From Companilactobacillus baiquanensis (GTDB lineage Bacteria > Bacillota > Bacilli > Lactobacillales > Lactobacillaceae): 64,000 bases of DNA. Of this stretch, positions 18,237-25,877 are shown piece by piece; position 1 is the first letter of the stretch; each line of letters opens with the position of its first letter. The DNA is taken from the NCBI RefSeq assembly GCF_003946605.1, contig NZ_RHOQ01000002.1, forward strand, positions 62,001-126,000, written 5' to 3'. The notes beneath the pieces were generated by a model. The model was not told the DNA's origin. It saw nothing but the letters and a program-made list of their open reading frames with translations, and made no database searches. The translations under genes were made by a program, and so were the position numbers.

Positions 18237-18898
18237 TTTTCCATGCGTTCTTTATGAGATTTAATTATTTTATCAGCAATTGCACGAGCAATATTTTCAT
18301 TTTTTAAAATTGGTCCATGGGAGTAACTTCCTATAACGTTCTTATAGCGCATACCTTCTACACCATCTTCCGGATTGTTACCATAACCTTCGATCATTTT
18401 GCCTAAAGGTTTGAGCATTGTTTTATCATCGAAATATGTTCTACCACTGTGATTTTCAAAGGCTTTAACAGTACCCCATTCAGTCTTATACTCAGTATCT
18501 CCGATCATTCGGCTGTCTGCTTTAAAGACAGTATGGAAGGGTAGGATATCTAAACATTGAATCGTTTCGCCACCACTAGTTTCATAAAATTTACCTAGAA
18601 ATTGATAGCCACCACAAATACAAAGCATTGGTTTGTCATCTTCAATGTATTCAGTAATAGTCTGCTTGTGTTTAGCAATATCTTTAGCAACGACAGACTG
18701 TTCAAAATCCTGTCCACCGCCGAAGAATAAAAAGTCGTAATCAAAGGCATTGAATTCTTCATCTAGGCTAACGTTATCCACTTGTGTATTGTAGCCTTGT
18801 TCTTTAAGAAGAAATGACAAAATTTTAACATCGCCACTATCTCCATATGTGTTCATTAAATCTTCGTATAAATAAGCAATTCTAATTGTTTCAGGCAT
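18221..18898 (-). CDS. gatD: Lipid II isoglutaminyl synthase, glutamine amidotransferase subunit
   Basis: GatD supplies ammonia for amidating the D-Glu of lipid II, with the MurT ligase as obligate partner. The 225-residue protein has the CobB/CobQ-type amidotransferase start (IAYLYEDLMNTYGDSGD), the nucleophile in ICGGYQFLG (Cys95) and a downstream His in SYSHGPIL. I chose the ATG at 18898, which has GGAGAG at proper distance. murT normally lies directly upstream of gatD, but here the upstream side holds the divergent pepC, so the partner must be elsewhere. Confidence 0.87.
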   Translation of the reverse strand: MPETIRIAYLYEDLMNTYGDSGDVKILSFLLKEQGYNTQVDNVSLDEEFNAFDYDFLFFGGGQDFEQSVVAKDIAKHKQTITEYIEDDKPMLCICGGYQFLGKFYETSGGETIQCLDILPFHTVFKADSRMIGDTEYKTEWGTVKAFENHSGRTYFDDKTMLKPLGKMIEGYGNNPEDGVEGMRYKNVIGSYSHGPILKNENIARAIADKIIKSHKERMENKSEA

Positions 18899-18955
18899 AA
18901 TTCTCTCCAATATGAATCTTAATATTGTAATATATTTAACTATGAGGTGATTAAG

Positions 18956-20269
18956 TTGAATAAAGAAATTAATAAAGAAATTTTAGCAGATTTTCGTAAG
19001 AACTTAAATCAAGATGCAACTAATAATGTTTTAAAAAATTCGGTTGCGCAAGTAGGTATTTTTAAAACTGCTCAAAATATTGAGGCTAACAGACTAAATC
19101 CAACTTTTAACATTGAGGTTCCCACAGGCAGAGTTTCTAATCAAAAACGATCAGGACGTTGTTGGTTGTTTTCAGCACTTACCAATTTGAGAACTGAGTT
19201 TGCGATCAAGTATAAAATGAAAGATTTTGAATTATCTCAAAATTATCTTTCATTTTGGGATCGTTTAGAGAAAGCTAATTATTTTTACCAAAATATTATA
19301 GAAACGGCAAATTTGCCAGTTGATGATCGTAAAGTTAATTTGCTCTTCACTTATCCTAACGGTGATGGCGGTCAATGGCAATACGCAGCTGATTTAATTA
19401 ATAAATATGGCGTTGTACCCACATACGCAATGCCAGAAACAAGTGTTTCTGAGAATACATCTGAATTTAATTCCGTTTTGAAGAAAATGATGCGCAAAAA
19501 TGGGATTGAATTACGTCAATTAGTAAATGAGGGATCAGCTAATATAGATCAGCAAATAGAAGAAATGTTGTCAGAAGTTTATAAGCTATGCGTATACTCA
19601 TTTGGACAACCACCGGTTGAATTTGAATTATCATTGCGAAATGATGATGATAAATTGATTGAAGAGACAAGTATTACACCAAAAGACTTTTTAAACAAGT
19701 ATTTCAATATGAAATTAAGCGATTATGTTAATGTGATGAACTCACCACAAAAAAGTAAGAAATATAATCAAGTTTATACGATTGAAACAGATGGAAATGT
19801 TGTTGGTGGTACAACTGAAAAATATTTAAATCTACCTATCAAAAGACTAGAAGAATTAAGTATTGAGCAGTTGAAGTCTAACGATACTGTCTGGTTTGGA
19901 AATGATGTCTTAAATCAATCACAAAGAACCAAAGGTTTATTGTATGGAAACTTGTACCAAGTTGATAAATTGTTTGGTATGGATATGAAGTTGGATAAAG
20001 GGGATGCTTTGGATTACAGACAATCAGAAGTTTCTCATGCGATGGTCTTAACCGGCGTTAATTTAGTTGATCCAAAGCCTAACCGCTGGAAGGTAGAAAA
20101 TTCTTGGGGTGAAGCCAATGGTGATAAGGGATACTTTACTGCCGATAATGCTTGGTTTGAAGATAATATTTATGAAGTTGTTATTAATAAAAAATTCTTA
20201 ACTGATGAAGAATTAATTGCGTTTGGTCAAGAACCAGTTGTTTTACCTGCTTGGGATGCAATGGCTTAG
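18956..20269 (+). CDS. pepC: Aminopeptidase C (bleomycin hydrolase family)
   Basis: PepC is a cytoplasmic hexameric cysteine peptidase (family C1) that trims N-terminal residues of peptides taken up during growth on protein. The catalytic Cys is in SGRCWLFSA (Cys69), the His in VSHAMVLTG and the Asn in VENSWGE; the C-terminus ends in the family-typical AWDAMA. I chose the TTG at 18956 because GAGGTG lies 6 bases before it; a GTG at 18947 lies within this ribosome-binding site. It appears monocistronic and ends in a bidirectional terminator. Confidence 0.95.
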   Translation: MNKEINKEILADFRKNLNQDATNNVLKNSVAQVGIFKTAQNIEANRLNPTFNIEVPTGRVSNQKRSGRCWLFSALTNLRTEFAIKYKMKDFELSQNYLSFWDRLEKANYFYQNIIETANLPVDDRKVNLLFTYPNGDGGQWQYAADLINKYGVVPTYAMPETSVSENTSEFNSVLKKMMRKNGIELRQLVNEGSANIDQQIEEMLSEVYKLCVYSFGQPPVEFELSLRNDDDKLIEETSITPKDFLNKYFNMKLSDYVNVMNSPQKSKKYNQVYTIETDGNVVGGTTEKYLNLPIKRLEELSIEQLKSNDTVWFGNDVLNQSQRTKGLLYGNLYQVDKLFGMDMKLDKGDALDYRQSEVSHAMVLTGVNLVDPKPNRWKVENSWGEANGDKGYFTADNAWFEDNIYEVVINKKFLTDEELIAFGQEPVVLPAWDAMA

Positions 20270-20288
20270 TTGAATATCACAGTAAAAT

Positions 20289-20314
20289 AAAAAGCTGCCG
20301 TAAGGCAGCTTTTT
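20289..20314. terminator. Bidirectional terminator
   Basis: AAAAAGCTGCC-GTAA-GGCAGCTTTTT is a perfect 11-bp stem flanked by A/T runs between convergent pepC and deoC, overlapping the deoC stop codon. Confidence 0.9.
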
Positions 20315-21035
20315 AACGTCCAATTTTAATTGAGTCAACGTCGTCATCTTTCATACGTTGTTTTAGAGCCTCAATAATTTTAATTCCGCTACTAGTACCA
20401 ATACGGTCAGCGCCGGCAGAAATCATAGCTATGAAGTCATCAGAATTTCTAATTCCACCTGCTGCTTTAACTAAAACATCATCGCCAACAACTGATTTCA
20501 TCAATTTAACATCTTCAACTTTTGCGCCACTAGGACCAAAACCGGTTGAAGTTTTAATAAAGTCAGGTTTAACTTTTTTGGCAATTTGAGCGACGGTAGT
20601 TATTTCTTCATTCGTCAAATAAGTGTTTTCAAAAATTACCTTTATTAAAACAGAATTTTTACGGCAAATTGCTACCATTTCTGACATTTCTTTTTCAATG
20701 TAATCATAATTTTTGTTTTTTAATTCCGTAATATTAATAACGTAATCTATTTCATTAGCGCCATTTTCAATAGCATTTTTAGTATCAAATAGTTTAGACT
20801 CAATTGTTGTTTGACCTAGTGGAAAGCTGATTGCTGCTCCAACATCAATATCTGTATCCTTTAATTGCTCATGGCATATTTTTGATTGTACTTGATTGAT
20901 AGCAACCATTTTAAAATGATATTTTTTTGCTTCATCGCAAAGCTTGATCATGTCCTCATTGGAAGCGTCGGCGTGCAAGTTTGTATGGTCGACCAATTGT
21001 GCTAGATTATCTAAAGTGTATTTTTTTATTATCAT
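20313..21035 (-). CDS. deoC: Deoxyribose-phosphate aldolase
   Basis: DeoC, 240 residues, cleaves 2-deoxyribose 5-phosphate to acetaldehyde and glyceraldehyde 3-phosphate in deoxynucleoside catabolism. The Schiff-base Lys lies in DFIKTSTGF, the second Lys in VKAAGGIR and the catalytic Asp in EIDYVINI. The start ATG at 21035 is preceded by GGAGGG. A CcpA-like site lies a further dozen bases upstream. No other deo gene is adjacent, unlike the usual deoC-pdp-cdd arrangements. Confidence 0.95.
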   Translation of the reverse strand: MIIKKYTLDNLAQLVDHTNLHADASNEDMIKLCDEAKKYHFKMVAINQVQSKICHEQLKDTDIDVGAAISFPLGQTTIESKLFDTKNAIENGANEIDYVINITELKNKNYDYIEKEMSEMVAICRKNSVLIKVIFENTYLTNEEITTVAQIAKKVKPDFIKTSTGFGPSGAKVEDVKLMKSVVGDDVLVKAAGGIRNSDDFIAMISAGADRIGTSSGIKIIEALKQRMKDDDVDSIKIGR

Positions 21036-21045
21036 TGTTCCCTCC

Positions 21046-21060
21046 GGTAAAACGTTTACA
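21046..21060 (-). promoter_or_regulatory. Candidate cre site upstream of deoC
   Basis: The minus strand reads TGTAAACGTTTTACC. The left half fits the CcpA cre consensus (TGTAAACGT) and the right half carries one extra T, so it is imperfect. The position, between promoter region and RBS of a catabolic gene, is appropriate. Confidence 0.45.
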
Positions 21061-21079
21061 TAACCATTTAATTATAAAA

Positions 21080-21111
21080 AAAACATCAGTTAAATAGCAA
21101 CTGATGTTTTA
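21080..21111 (-). terminator. Intrinsic terminator of the EAL gene
   Basis: On the minus strand AAAACATCAGTT-GCTATT-AACTGATGTTTT is followed by T residues directly after the stop of the EAL-domain gene. Confidence 0.85.
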
Positions 21112-21825
21112 CACTAAACTGGGTTTTCCGTAGAGATAACCTTGTTGAATATTAATACCAAATTTTTCTGCCAGATTTTGGTCAGAATTGTCTTCTACAC
21201 CTTCAAGAATTAAGTTTAAGCAATATTTTTTGGCTTGACTGACCCAAAATGAGAGACATTCAGGAATCTTTTCAGCTTCGCCAGACATACGAAGATTTTG
21301 CATAGCAAATTTTATTTGATCTACATATGGTAATAAATTTCTAACATTCTTATAAGTATTAGAACCAGTACCAACATCATCCAAAACTAAATCAATATCA
21401 TACTGATGAAGCATCATACTAATTTCTTTTATTTCTGGTAGAGTTGGTGCTTCAGTTAACTCGATGGTTAGAGAAGCGGGATCGATTCTTTTTTTGAGAG
21501 TAATAATTGCGCCAATAGTTAGTGGATCATTTGCTTGCTCATTGTTTAAATTGAAAGCTAAAACTTTATCCTTTGTAGCGGTTTGTAGGATACTAGATGT
21601 TTTTTCTACTAAGGCAGTCTGTTCTTTGATCGGTAGTTCGGTAAAATCACTCGGAACATTCCAGTTTCCTTCATCATCTTGTTTACGAAGTAAAACTTCG
21701 TATCCGAAAATGGAGTTATTCTTGTAGTTAATTTGTGGTTGAACAAAAAATGTATACGTATAATCAACTCCTTTCTGATTTGATAGTGGTCTATTCCTTT
21801 TAGTATACTTTAAAATAAAATTCAA
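21109..21825 (-). CDS. EAL-domain protein (cyclic-di-GMP phosphodiesterase-like)
   Basis: The frame holds a single EAL domain of about 215 residues with most signature elements: YEVLLR (EAL-position Glu kept), FNLNNEQ, IELTE, the DDVGTGSN metal site, a Lys in IKFAMQ, LEGVED and QGYLYGKPS. An active phosphodiesterase is therefore possible, though EVL and DDVG deviate from EAL and DDFG. No GGDEF or membrane segment is present. The start is uncertain: the in-frame TTG at 21825 has no RBS, whereas a good AAAGGAG lies inside the frame near 21771 without an ATG, GTG or TTG in frame after it. The domain proper begins just there. Confidence 0.75.
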   Translation of the reverse strand: MNFILKYTKRNRPLSNQKGVDYTYTFFVQPQINYKNNSIFGYEVLLRKQDDEGNWNVPSDFTELPIKEQTALVEKTSSILQTATKDKVLAFNLNNEQANDPLTIGAIITLKKRIDPASLTIELTEAPTLPEIKEISMMLHQYDIDLVLDDVGTGSNTYKNVRNLLPYVDQIKFAMQNLRMSGEAEKIPECLSFWVSQAKKYCLNLILEGVEDNSDQNLAEKFGINIQQGYLYGKPSLV

Positions 21826-21863
21826 TATTTAACAATTATAACGTATCTATAACGTTAAAAGAC

Positions 21864-21894
21864 TTGCTCATGACCTTAGGAGATAATGTATAAA
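21864..21894 (+). promoter_or_regulatory. MerR-type promoter with 19-nt spacer
   Basis: TTGCTC (21864-21869) and TATAAA (21889-21894) are separated by 19 bases that contain the small dyad CCT-T-AGG. This is the second MerR-like promoter in the window and again precedes a merR gene. It also shows that translation starts at 21916, not at the ATG at 21886 inside the promoter. Confidence 0.7.
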
Positions 21895-21915
21895 GTAGTC
21901 AAGGAGGTGAAGTTT

Positions 21916-22644
21916 ATGTCATATACAACTGGAGAACTTGCTAGATTAGGCAATGTGTCTGTAAAAACTATCCAATATTATGATAAGAAGAATTTACTTA
22001 AACCAGTTTCTAGAACAGAAGGTGGTCGTCGGTTATATGATGAACATAATTTAAAGAGATTAAAATTGATTTTATTATTAAAAAGTATGGGTTTGACGTT
22101 AGATTCAATACATCAAATTTTATCAAAAAGTAATTCTAGTAAGATTTTAACTCTTTTATTGGATGAACAAGCTAAAAAATTGAAAAATGAGTTAAATGAA
22201 GCAGAAATTCAGATAAAGATTATCGAGAATGTTAAAAAAAGCCTGCCTAGTTTAAATAATTTTCCTATAAATTCAATAGATGACATAGACTACATCATGG
22301 ATAACAAAAAATCTTTGAGAAAATTACATTTTAAAATCATTGGTGGGGGATTAGTAATGGATATTATTGAAGTTGCTACTTTAGTAACTTCAATAATAAC
22401 GGGAAACTGGATCTGGTTTGGATCGGGAATTTTGTTGGCGTTAGTTGTGGCAGCAATTTTAACTAAAATATATTTTCAGAATACTAGATATATTTGTCCC
22501 AACTGCAACACAGAATTTAAACCTGATTTTAAGCAAGCATTTTTTGCAAAACATACATTGAAAACTAGAAAATTAACTTGCCCCAATTGTGGCAAAAAAG
22601 ATTTTTGTGTGGAAGTTTATAATGCCAAAACGACTTCCGATTAA
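21916..22644 (+). CDS. Membrane-anchored MerR-family regulator with C-terminal zinc ribbon
   Basis: Residues 1-70 form a MerR DNA-binding domain (YTTGELARLGNVSVKTIQYYD). A coiled coil runs from about 75 to 115. About 145-190 forms a pair of hydrophobic helices, and the end carries a CPNC...CPNC zinc ribbon (four Cys in two CxxC pairs). A MerR regulator with membrane helices and a metal ribbon is unusual; it may sense a membrane or redox/metal signal (inference). The start at 21916 follows AAGGAGG. It is preceded by a 19-nt-spacer promoter and followed by a long inverted-repeat terminator region. Confidence 0.8.
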   Translation: MSYTTGELARLGNVSVKTIQYYDKKNLLKPVSRTEGGRRLYDEHNLKRLKLILLLKSMGLTLDSIHQILSKSNSSKILTLLLDEQAKKLKNELNEAEIQIKIIENVKKSLPSLNNFPINSIDDIDYIMDNKKSLRKLHFKIIGGGLVMDIIEVATLVTSIITGNWIWFGSGILLALVVAAILTKIYFQNTRYICPNCNTEFKPDFKQAFFAKHTLKTRKLTCPNCGKKDFCVEVYNAKTTSD

Positions 22645-22660
22645 AACGAATAGAGTCTGG

Positions 22661-22815
22661 GACCAAATTATTTTGTCTCGAAATATGCAGCATAAACGTG
22701 GAACAAAACATAGCTTTTTCCGCTTAAAATAAAAATTACCAGTAATCCAAAATCGGATTACTGGTAATTTTTATCTTAATGCTCGAAAGCTGAACATGTT
22801 TTGTCCCACTCTCTA
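22661..22815. repeat. Imperfect long inverted repeat around a terminator (TGGGAC-type element)
   Basis: The outer arms AGAGTCTGGGACCAAA (from 22651) and TTTTGTCCCACTCTCT (to 22815) are complementary with few interruptions. A second pair, GGAACAAAACATAGC against the GCTGAACATGTTTTGTCC side, nests within. At the centre ACCAGTAATCC/GGATTACTGGT (22740-22766) with A- and T-runs forms a bidirectional terminator between convergent genes. GTGGGACAAAA-like motifs are known from intergenic elements in Firmicutes. Confidence 0.6.
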
Positions 22816-22819
22816 ATAC

Positions 22820-23941
22820 CTATCTATACCAAGTCATATGATTTGAATTAAGTTCCAATGAGTCATCGTCTAAGGTATATGAAGCTGTCCAGCCGGGACC
22901 GGATTTGCCATCTTCATAATAAGTTATGGAAATTTGATCACCATCCCAAGAATTAACTTTGTAAGTACCAGTTTTGTCATCAAGGCTATAAGTACCGTCA
23001 CCGCTAAAACTAACTGTGGAAGTATCATTAGTCCAAGTACCTAAGAAAGTATCATCGTCATCATCTGATTCATAATAATCATCGTCGTCATCTTCAGTAT
23101 AGGTACGTCTATTTGAAGAATTTGAACTTGAATAGTCATTTGAGTCATTGGTTGTTAAATTATCATCATCATCGCTAGTTAAAACCTCTTTGTTGATGGT
23201 ATATTCGTCTGAATCACCAGCAATAGGAATTATAACTTGTTTAGTTTTTTTGCTGCTAACTGAAACTTTGTATAATCCTGGAATCTTTTTAGCTAGTTTA
23301 TATTCTCCATCATCATTTCTTGAAGAAATGGTCTTCCCATTAAGTTTGAAGGAAGGATTATTGATGTTTGTTTCAATTTCGATAGCTTGCTTGATTACAA
23401 CAACTTTATACTTAGGAAAAATTCCTAAATATTTTCCAACTTCAGCTACTTTAAAGTTAGTATCTTGACTGTCTTTTAAAATTGAATTCTTTACTTTATT
23501 ACTAGTAGAACTCTTTTTCAAATATAGCTTACTTAATGGTTTAAGCTCACTTTGAGAAATTTTGTCACCATCTTCTGTAACGGCAGCAGATGCCATCTTA
23601 GAAGTAACGCCACTGGTCAAATTATCAGCTAAAGTTTGAGTTTGTCTGGACTTGCTAAAGTACCAATCCCCTCCAAGATAAGCTGCTATTAATAAAACGA
23701 TAACCAAGATAATTGGAACAAGTGGAGATTTCTTCTTTTTTTGATTATTTTTTGAGTTGCTCTCTTGAACCGCCGTTTTTGTTTGTACTGGAGTTTTTGG
23801 TTGCTCAGATGCAGCAGTATCAGGGGTCTCTGTTTTTGTTTGGTTACGATATTTTTTTAAATCATATCCACAGTTTTGACAGAAATCATCACTTTTAGAA
23901 ACTGGTTTACCACAATTTGGACAAAATTCTTTATCGTTCAT
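22820..23941 (-). CDS. Zinc-ribbon membrane-anchored envelope protein, TcaA-like
   Basis: The 373-residue protein starts with a double CxxC zinc ribbon (CPNC...CQNC), then a Lys/Gln/Thr-rich linker, one membrane helix (about 72-90) and an external region. The region after the helix resembles TcaA-type domains; a Ser/Asp-rich acidic stretch (about 250-300) follows, then a C-terminal beta-rich domain of about 75 residues. It overlaps the upstream lipoprotein gene by 11 bases. TcaA-like proteins affect wall stress and glycopeptide response in staphylococci (known). The role here is inferred only from architecture. Confidence 0.65.
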   Translation of the reverse strand: MNDKEFCPNCGKPVSKSDDFCQNCGYDLKKYRNQTKTETPDTAASEQPKTPVQTKTAVQESNSKNNQKKKKSPLVPIILVIVLLIAAYLGGDWYFSKSRQTQTLADNLTSGVTSKMASAAVTEDGDKISQSELKPLSKLYLKKSSTSNKVKNSILKDSQDTNFKVAEVGKYLGIFPKYKVVVIKQAIEIETNINNPSFKLNGKTISSRNDDGEYKLAKKIPGLYKVSVSSKKTKQVIIPIAGDSDEYTINKEVLTSDDDDNLTTNDSNDYSSSNSSNRRTYTEDDDDDYYESDDDDDTFLGTWTNDTSTVSFSGDGTYSLDDKTGTYKVNSWDGDQISITYYEDGKSGPGWTASYTLDDDSLELNSNHMTWYR

Positions 23942-24749
23942 AAGTACCCTCCCTATTTAATTCTTTATTTAAAAGTTCGGCAATTTTATCATGCCCTAAT
24001 TGGTTGGGGTGGAAATTGTCTCTGGTTAGATAATCTGAAAAATCACTTATAGTTTTTCCGGCAGGACCCGTTACGTCATCGTTATGCTCCCAAATAGTAG
24101 ACAAATCAGCAACAGGTAAATTTTTTTGTTTAGCAATTTTATAAACTATTTGGTCAAATTGCTTATCATCTGCCGCATGCTCTCCACCTTTAGGCGACCA
24201 CGTTGTCATTAAAATAATTTGTGCTTTAGTTTTTTCCTGTAAAGTATCAACTATTTGATTCATGGAATTTTCATAAGCATTTAAGGCGCTAGGAGTAGCA
24301 CCACCGGCGGCATCATTGGTCCCAAATTCAACTGTAACTATATCTGGATTTTTACTAACAATGCTGTTGACTTGATAAACTCCAAAGTTTGATGCTGTCT
24401 TACCAACTACTGAAATACCTTGTTCGGATACACTTTTTCCAGTTGCTTTTTCAATATCGTTGGCAAATAAAGTTGTGAAGCGACTGGACTTACTATCAGC
24501 GAATAATCCTACGGAAAGAGAATCTCCAAGTGGAGCATAGATCAATTGTTTTTTTGATGATTTTTTTAATCTGTCAGCAACTGTTTTGATTTTTTGTTCC
24601 TTCTTTTTTGTAGTGTGATTAGACTTCTTTGTTGTTTTGGATGTTTGGGTCGGTTTTTCTTTTTGGCTACTACATGAACTAAGGAAAACAGTTCCTGAAA
24701 CCATAAGAAATAAAAGAAGAAAAATTGAGATAATTTTTTTCCTTTTCAT
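23931..24749 (-). CDS. SGNH/GDSL-family lipoprotein hydrolase
   Basis: The protein has a type II signal peptide with lipobox LSSC (Cys26), a Lys/Thr-rich linker and an SGNH hydrolase domain with block I PLGDSLSVG, block III GTND and block V DNFHPNQLGH, which give the Ser, Asn, and Asp-x-x-His of the active site. It should be anchored to the outer membrane face and act on ester bonds, possibly acetyl groups of wall polymers or lipids (inference). It lies between two zinc-ribbon membrane proteins, four bases after one and overlapping the other. Confidence 0.85.
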   Translation of the reverse strand: MKRKKIISIFLLLFLMVSGTVFLSSCSSQKEKPTQTSKTTKKSNHTTKKKEQKIKTVADRLKKSSKKQLIYAPLGDSLSVGLFADSKSSRFTTLFANDIEKATGKSVSEQGISVVGKTASNFGVYQVNSIVSKNPDIVTVEFGTNDAAGGATPSALNAYENSMNQIVDTLQEKTKAQIILMTTWSPKGGEHAADDKQFDQIVYKIAKQKNLPVADLSTIWEHNDDVTGPAGKTISDFSDYLTRDNFHPNQLGHDKIAELLNKELNREGTYER

Positions 24750-24752
24750 ATT

Positions 24753-25694
24753 TTAAGCCTTCTTTTGATTCTTTCCGATGCGGATCAAAGAAGTTATTAC
24801 TAGAACAACTGAAGCAACTAAAGCTAAGTAGAAACCAGATCCTAAGAATGTAGCTAGAACAGCATAATCAGATCCGCCATTTTTAATTCTAAAGTAAACA
24901 AGAATAAAGATCAGTGTTGGAACTGCTCCTGCGATAAGTTGTGCAGGTATTTCGTAGTTCTTGATGAATTTTGAAACTATAGCTAGAAGTGCACAAAAAA
25001 TAATTACATAAATACCCCATTTTATTTCTGTTAATCCCCGTATAAGTTCCGTGGCCTCGGAAGTTTTATCATCCTTATAATAAGAAGACAGTATGGTTGT
25101 CAATTTTGATATTAAGGTACCAAATTTATATAAAGAGATATTTCCACCGTTGAAAATATCATTTAATCTATCGCCAATCGCAGAAGTAAAGATGTTGGAA
25201 TCGGCCAGTTTGAATATATCTGTTAAATCTAGTATTGGTAATTTAAAAATAGCAATAATATTAGCTCCATATGCCAAGAATTCTAGTAACAAAAATTTAT
25301 TGTCATTTTGTCCCTTTAACGGGATGATCCCCTCGATTGTTTTATTAAATTCAATTTCTTGGCTAGATTTACCATTTTTTGAATAAAGATACAAAATTCC
25401 TAGTATGCCTAGAACAAAAATAATGATTCCAATGTCAGTGTAAAAACAATAGACAAAGGCAGAAAGTAAAACAAAAACAAATATCATTGCTGGATTATTG
25501 CTTAAAAAACCTAGAATAGGACTAGTATTTGATGCTTGAGTTGGTTTAGCCTCAACAGGTTTTGCTGGAGAAGCTTCCTTGATATTTTTTGGTTCAGCTT
25601 GTTTATTTGGTGCGACACTGGTTAAATCAAAGCCACACTTATTGCAGAATTTTTGGCCAGCTGTAATATCTGCGCCACAATTCGGACATTTCAT
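24753..25694 (-). CDS. Zinc-ribbon polytopic membrane protein
   Basis: An N-terminal CPNC...CNKC zinc ribbon (residues 3-21) is followed by a Pro/Lys-rich linker and about six hydrophobic segments, with a long polar loop around residues 160-215. I recognise no named family. It is the first gene of a three-gene minus-strand operon with the SGNH lipoprotein and the TcaA-like protein; 58 bases upstream the sequence becomes a promoter-like AT-rich gap shared with the divergent rsmG. The repeated zinc-ribbon architecture suggests the three proteins work together at the envelope. Confidence 0.65.
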   Translation of the reverse strand: MKCPNCGADITAGQKFCNKCGFDLTSVAPNKQAEPKNIKEASPAKPVEAKPTQASNTSPILGFLSNNPAMIFVFVLLSAFVYCFYTDIGIIIFVLGILGILYLYSKNGKSSQEIEFNKTIEGIIPLKGQNDNKFLLLEFLAYGANIIAIFKLPILDLTDIFKLADSNIFTSAIGDRLNDIFNGGNISLYKFGTLISKLTTILSSYYKDDKTSEATELIRGLTEIKWGIYVIIFCALLAIVSKFIKNYEIPAQLIAGAVPTLIFILVYFRIKNGGSDYAVLATFLGSGFYLALVASVVLVITSLIRIGKNQKKA

Positions 25695-25807
25695 ATAAAA
25701 TCCCCCCTAATTTTTGGATATAAATATCGTATCAAACATTTGTTCAAAATTTAATAAAAAATCCAATTTTCAGGACATTTTTATACTTCTAAAAAGGAGA
25801 ACTATCA

Positions 25808-25862
25808 TTGAATTTGTTTCGGGAATAATATACGATTAAATAGTGTGAAACAAGTGTTTCAC
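25808..25862 (+). promoter_or_regulatory. rsmG-parAB promoter with parS-like everted half-sites
   Basis: TTGAAT (25808-25813) and TACGAT (25831-25836) are 17 bases apart. Just after the expected start point lies GTGAAACA-AG-TGTTTCAC (25845-25862), a perfect dyad made of the two parS half-sites in reversed order. It may be an operator or a 5' stem-loop of the transcript. Confidence 0.55.
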
Positions 25863-25877
25863 GAGTGGAGGATCTAA

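Noticed and set aside
23148..23468. 106-residue antisense frame in the TcaA-like gene
   Set aside because: It is an antisense shadow of an acidic low-complexity coding stretch with no RBS.
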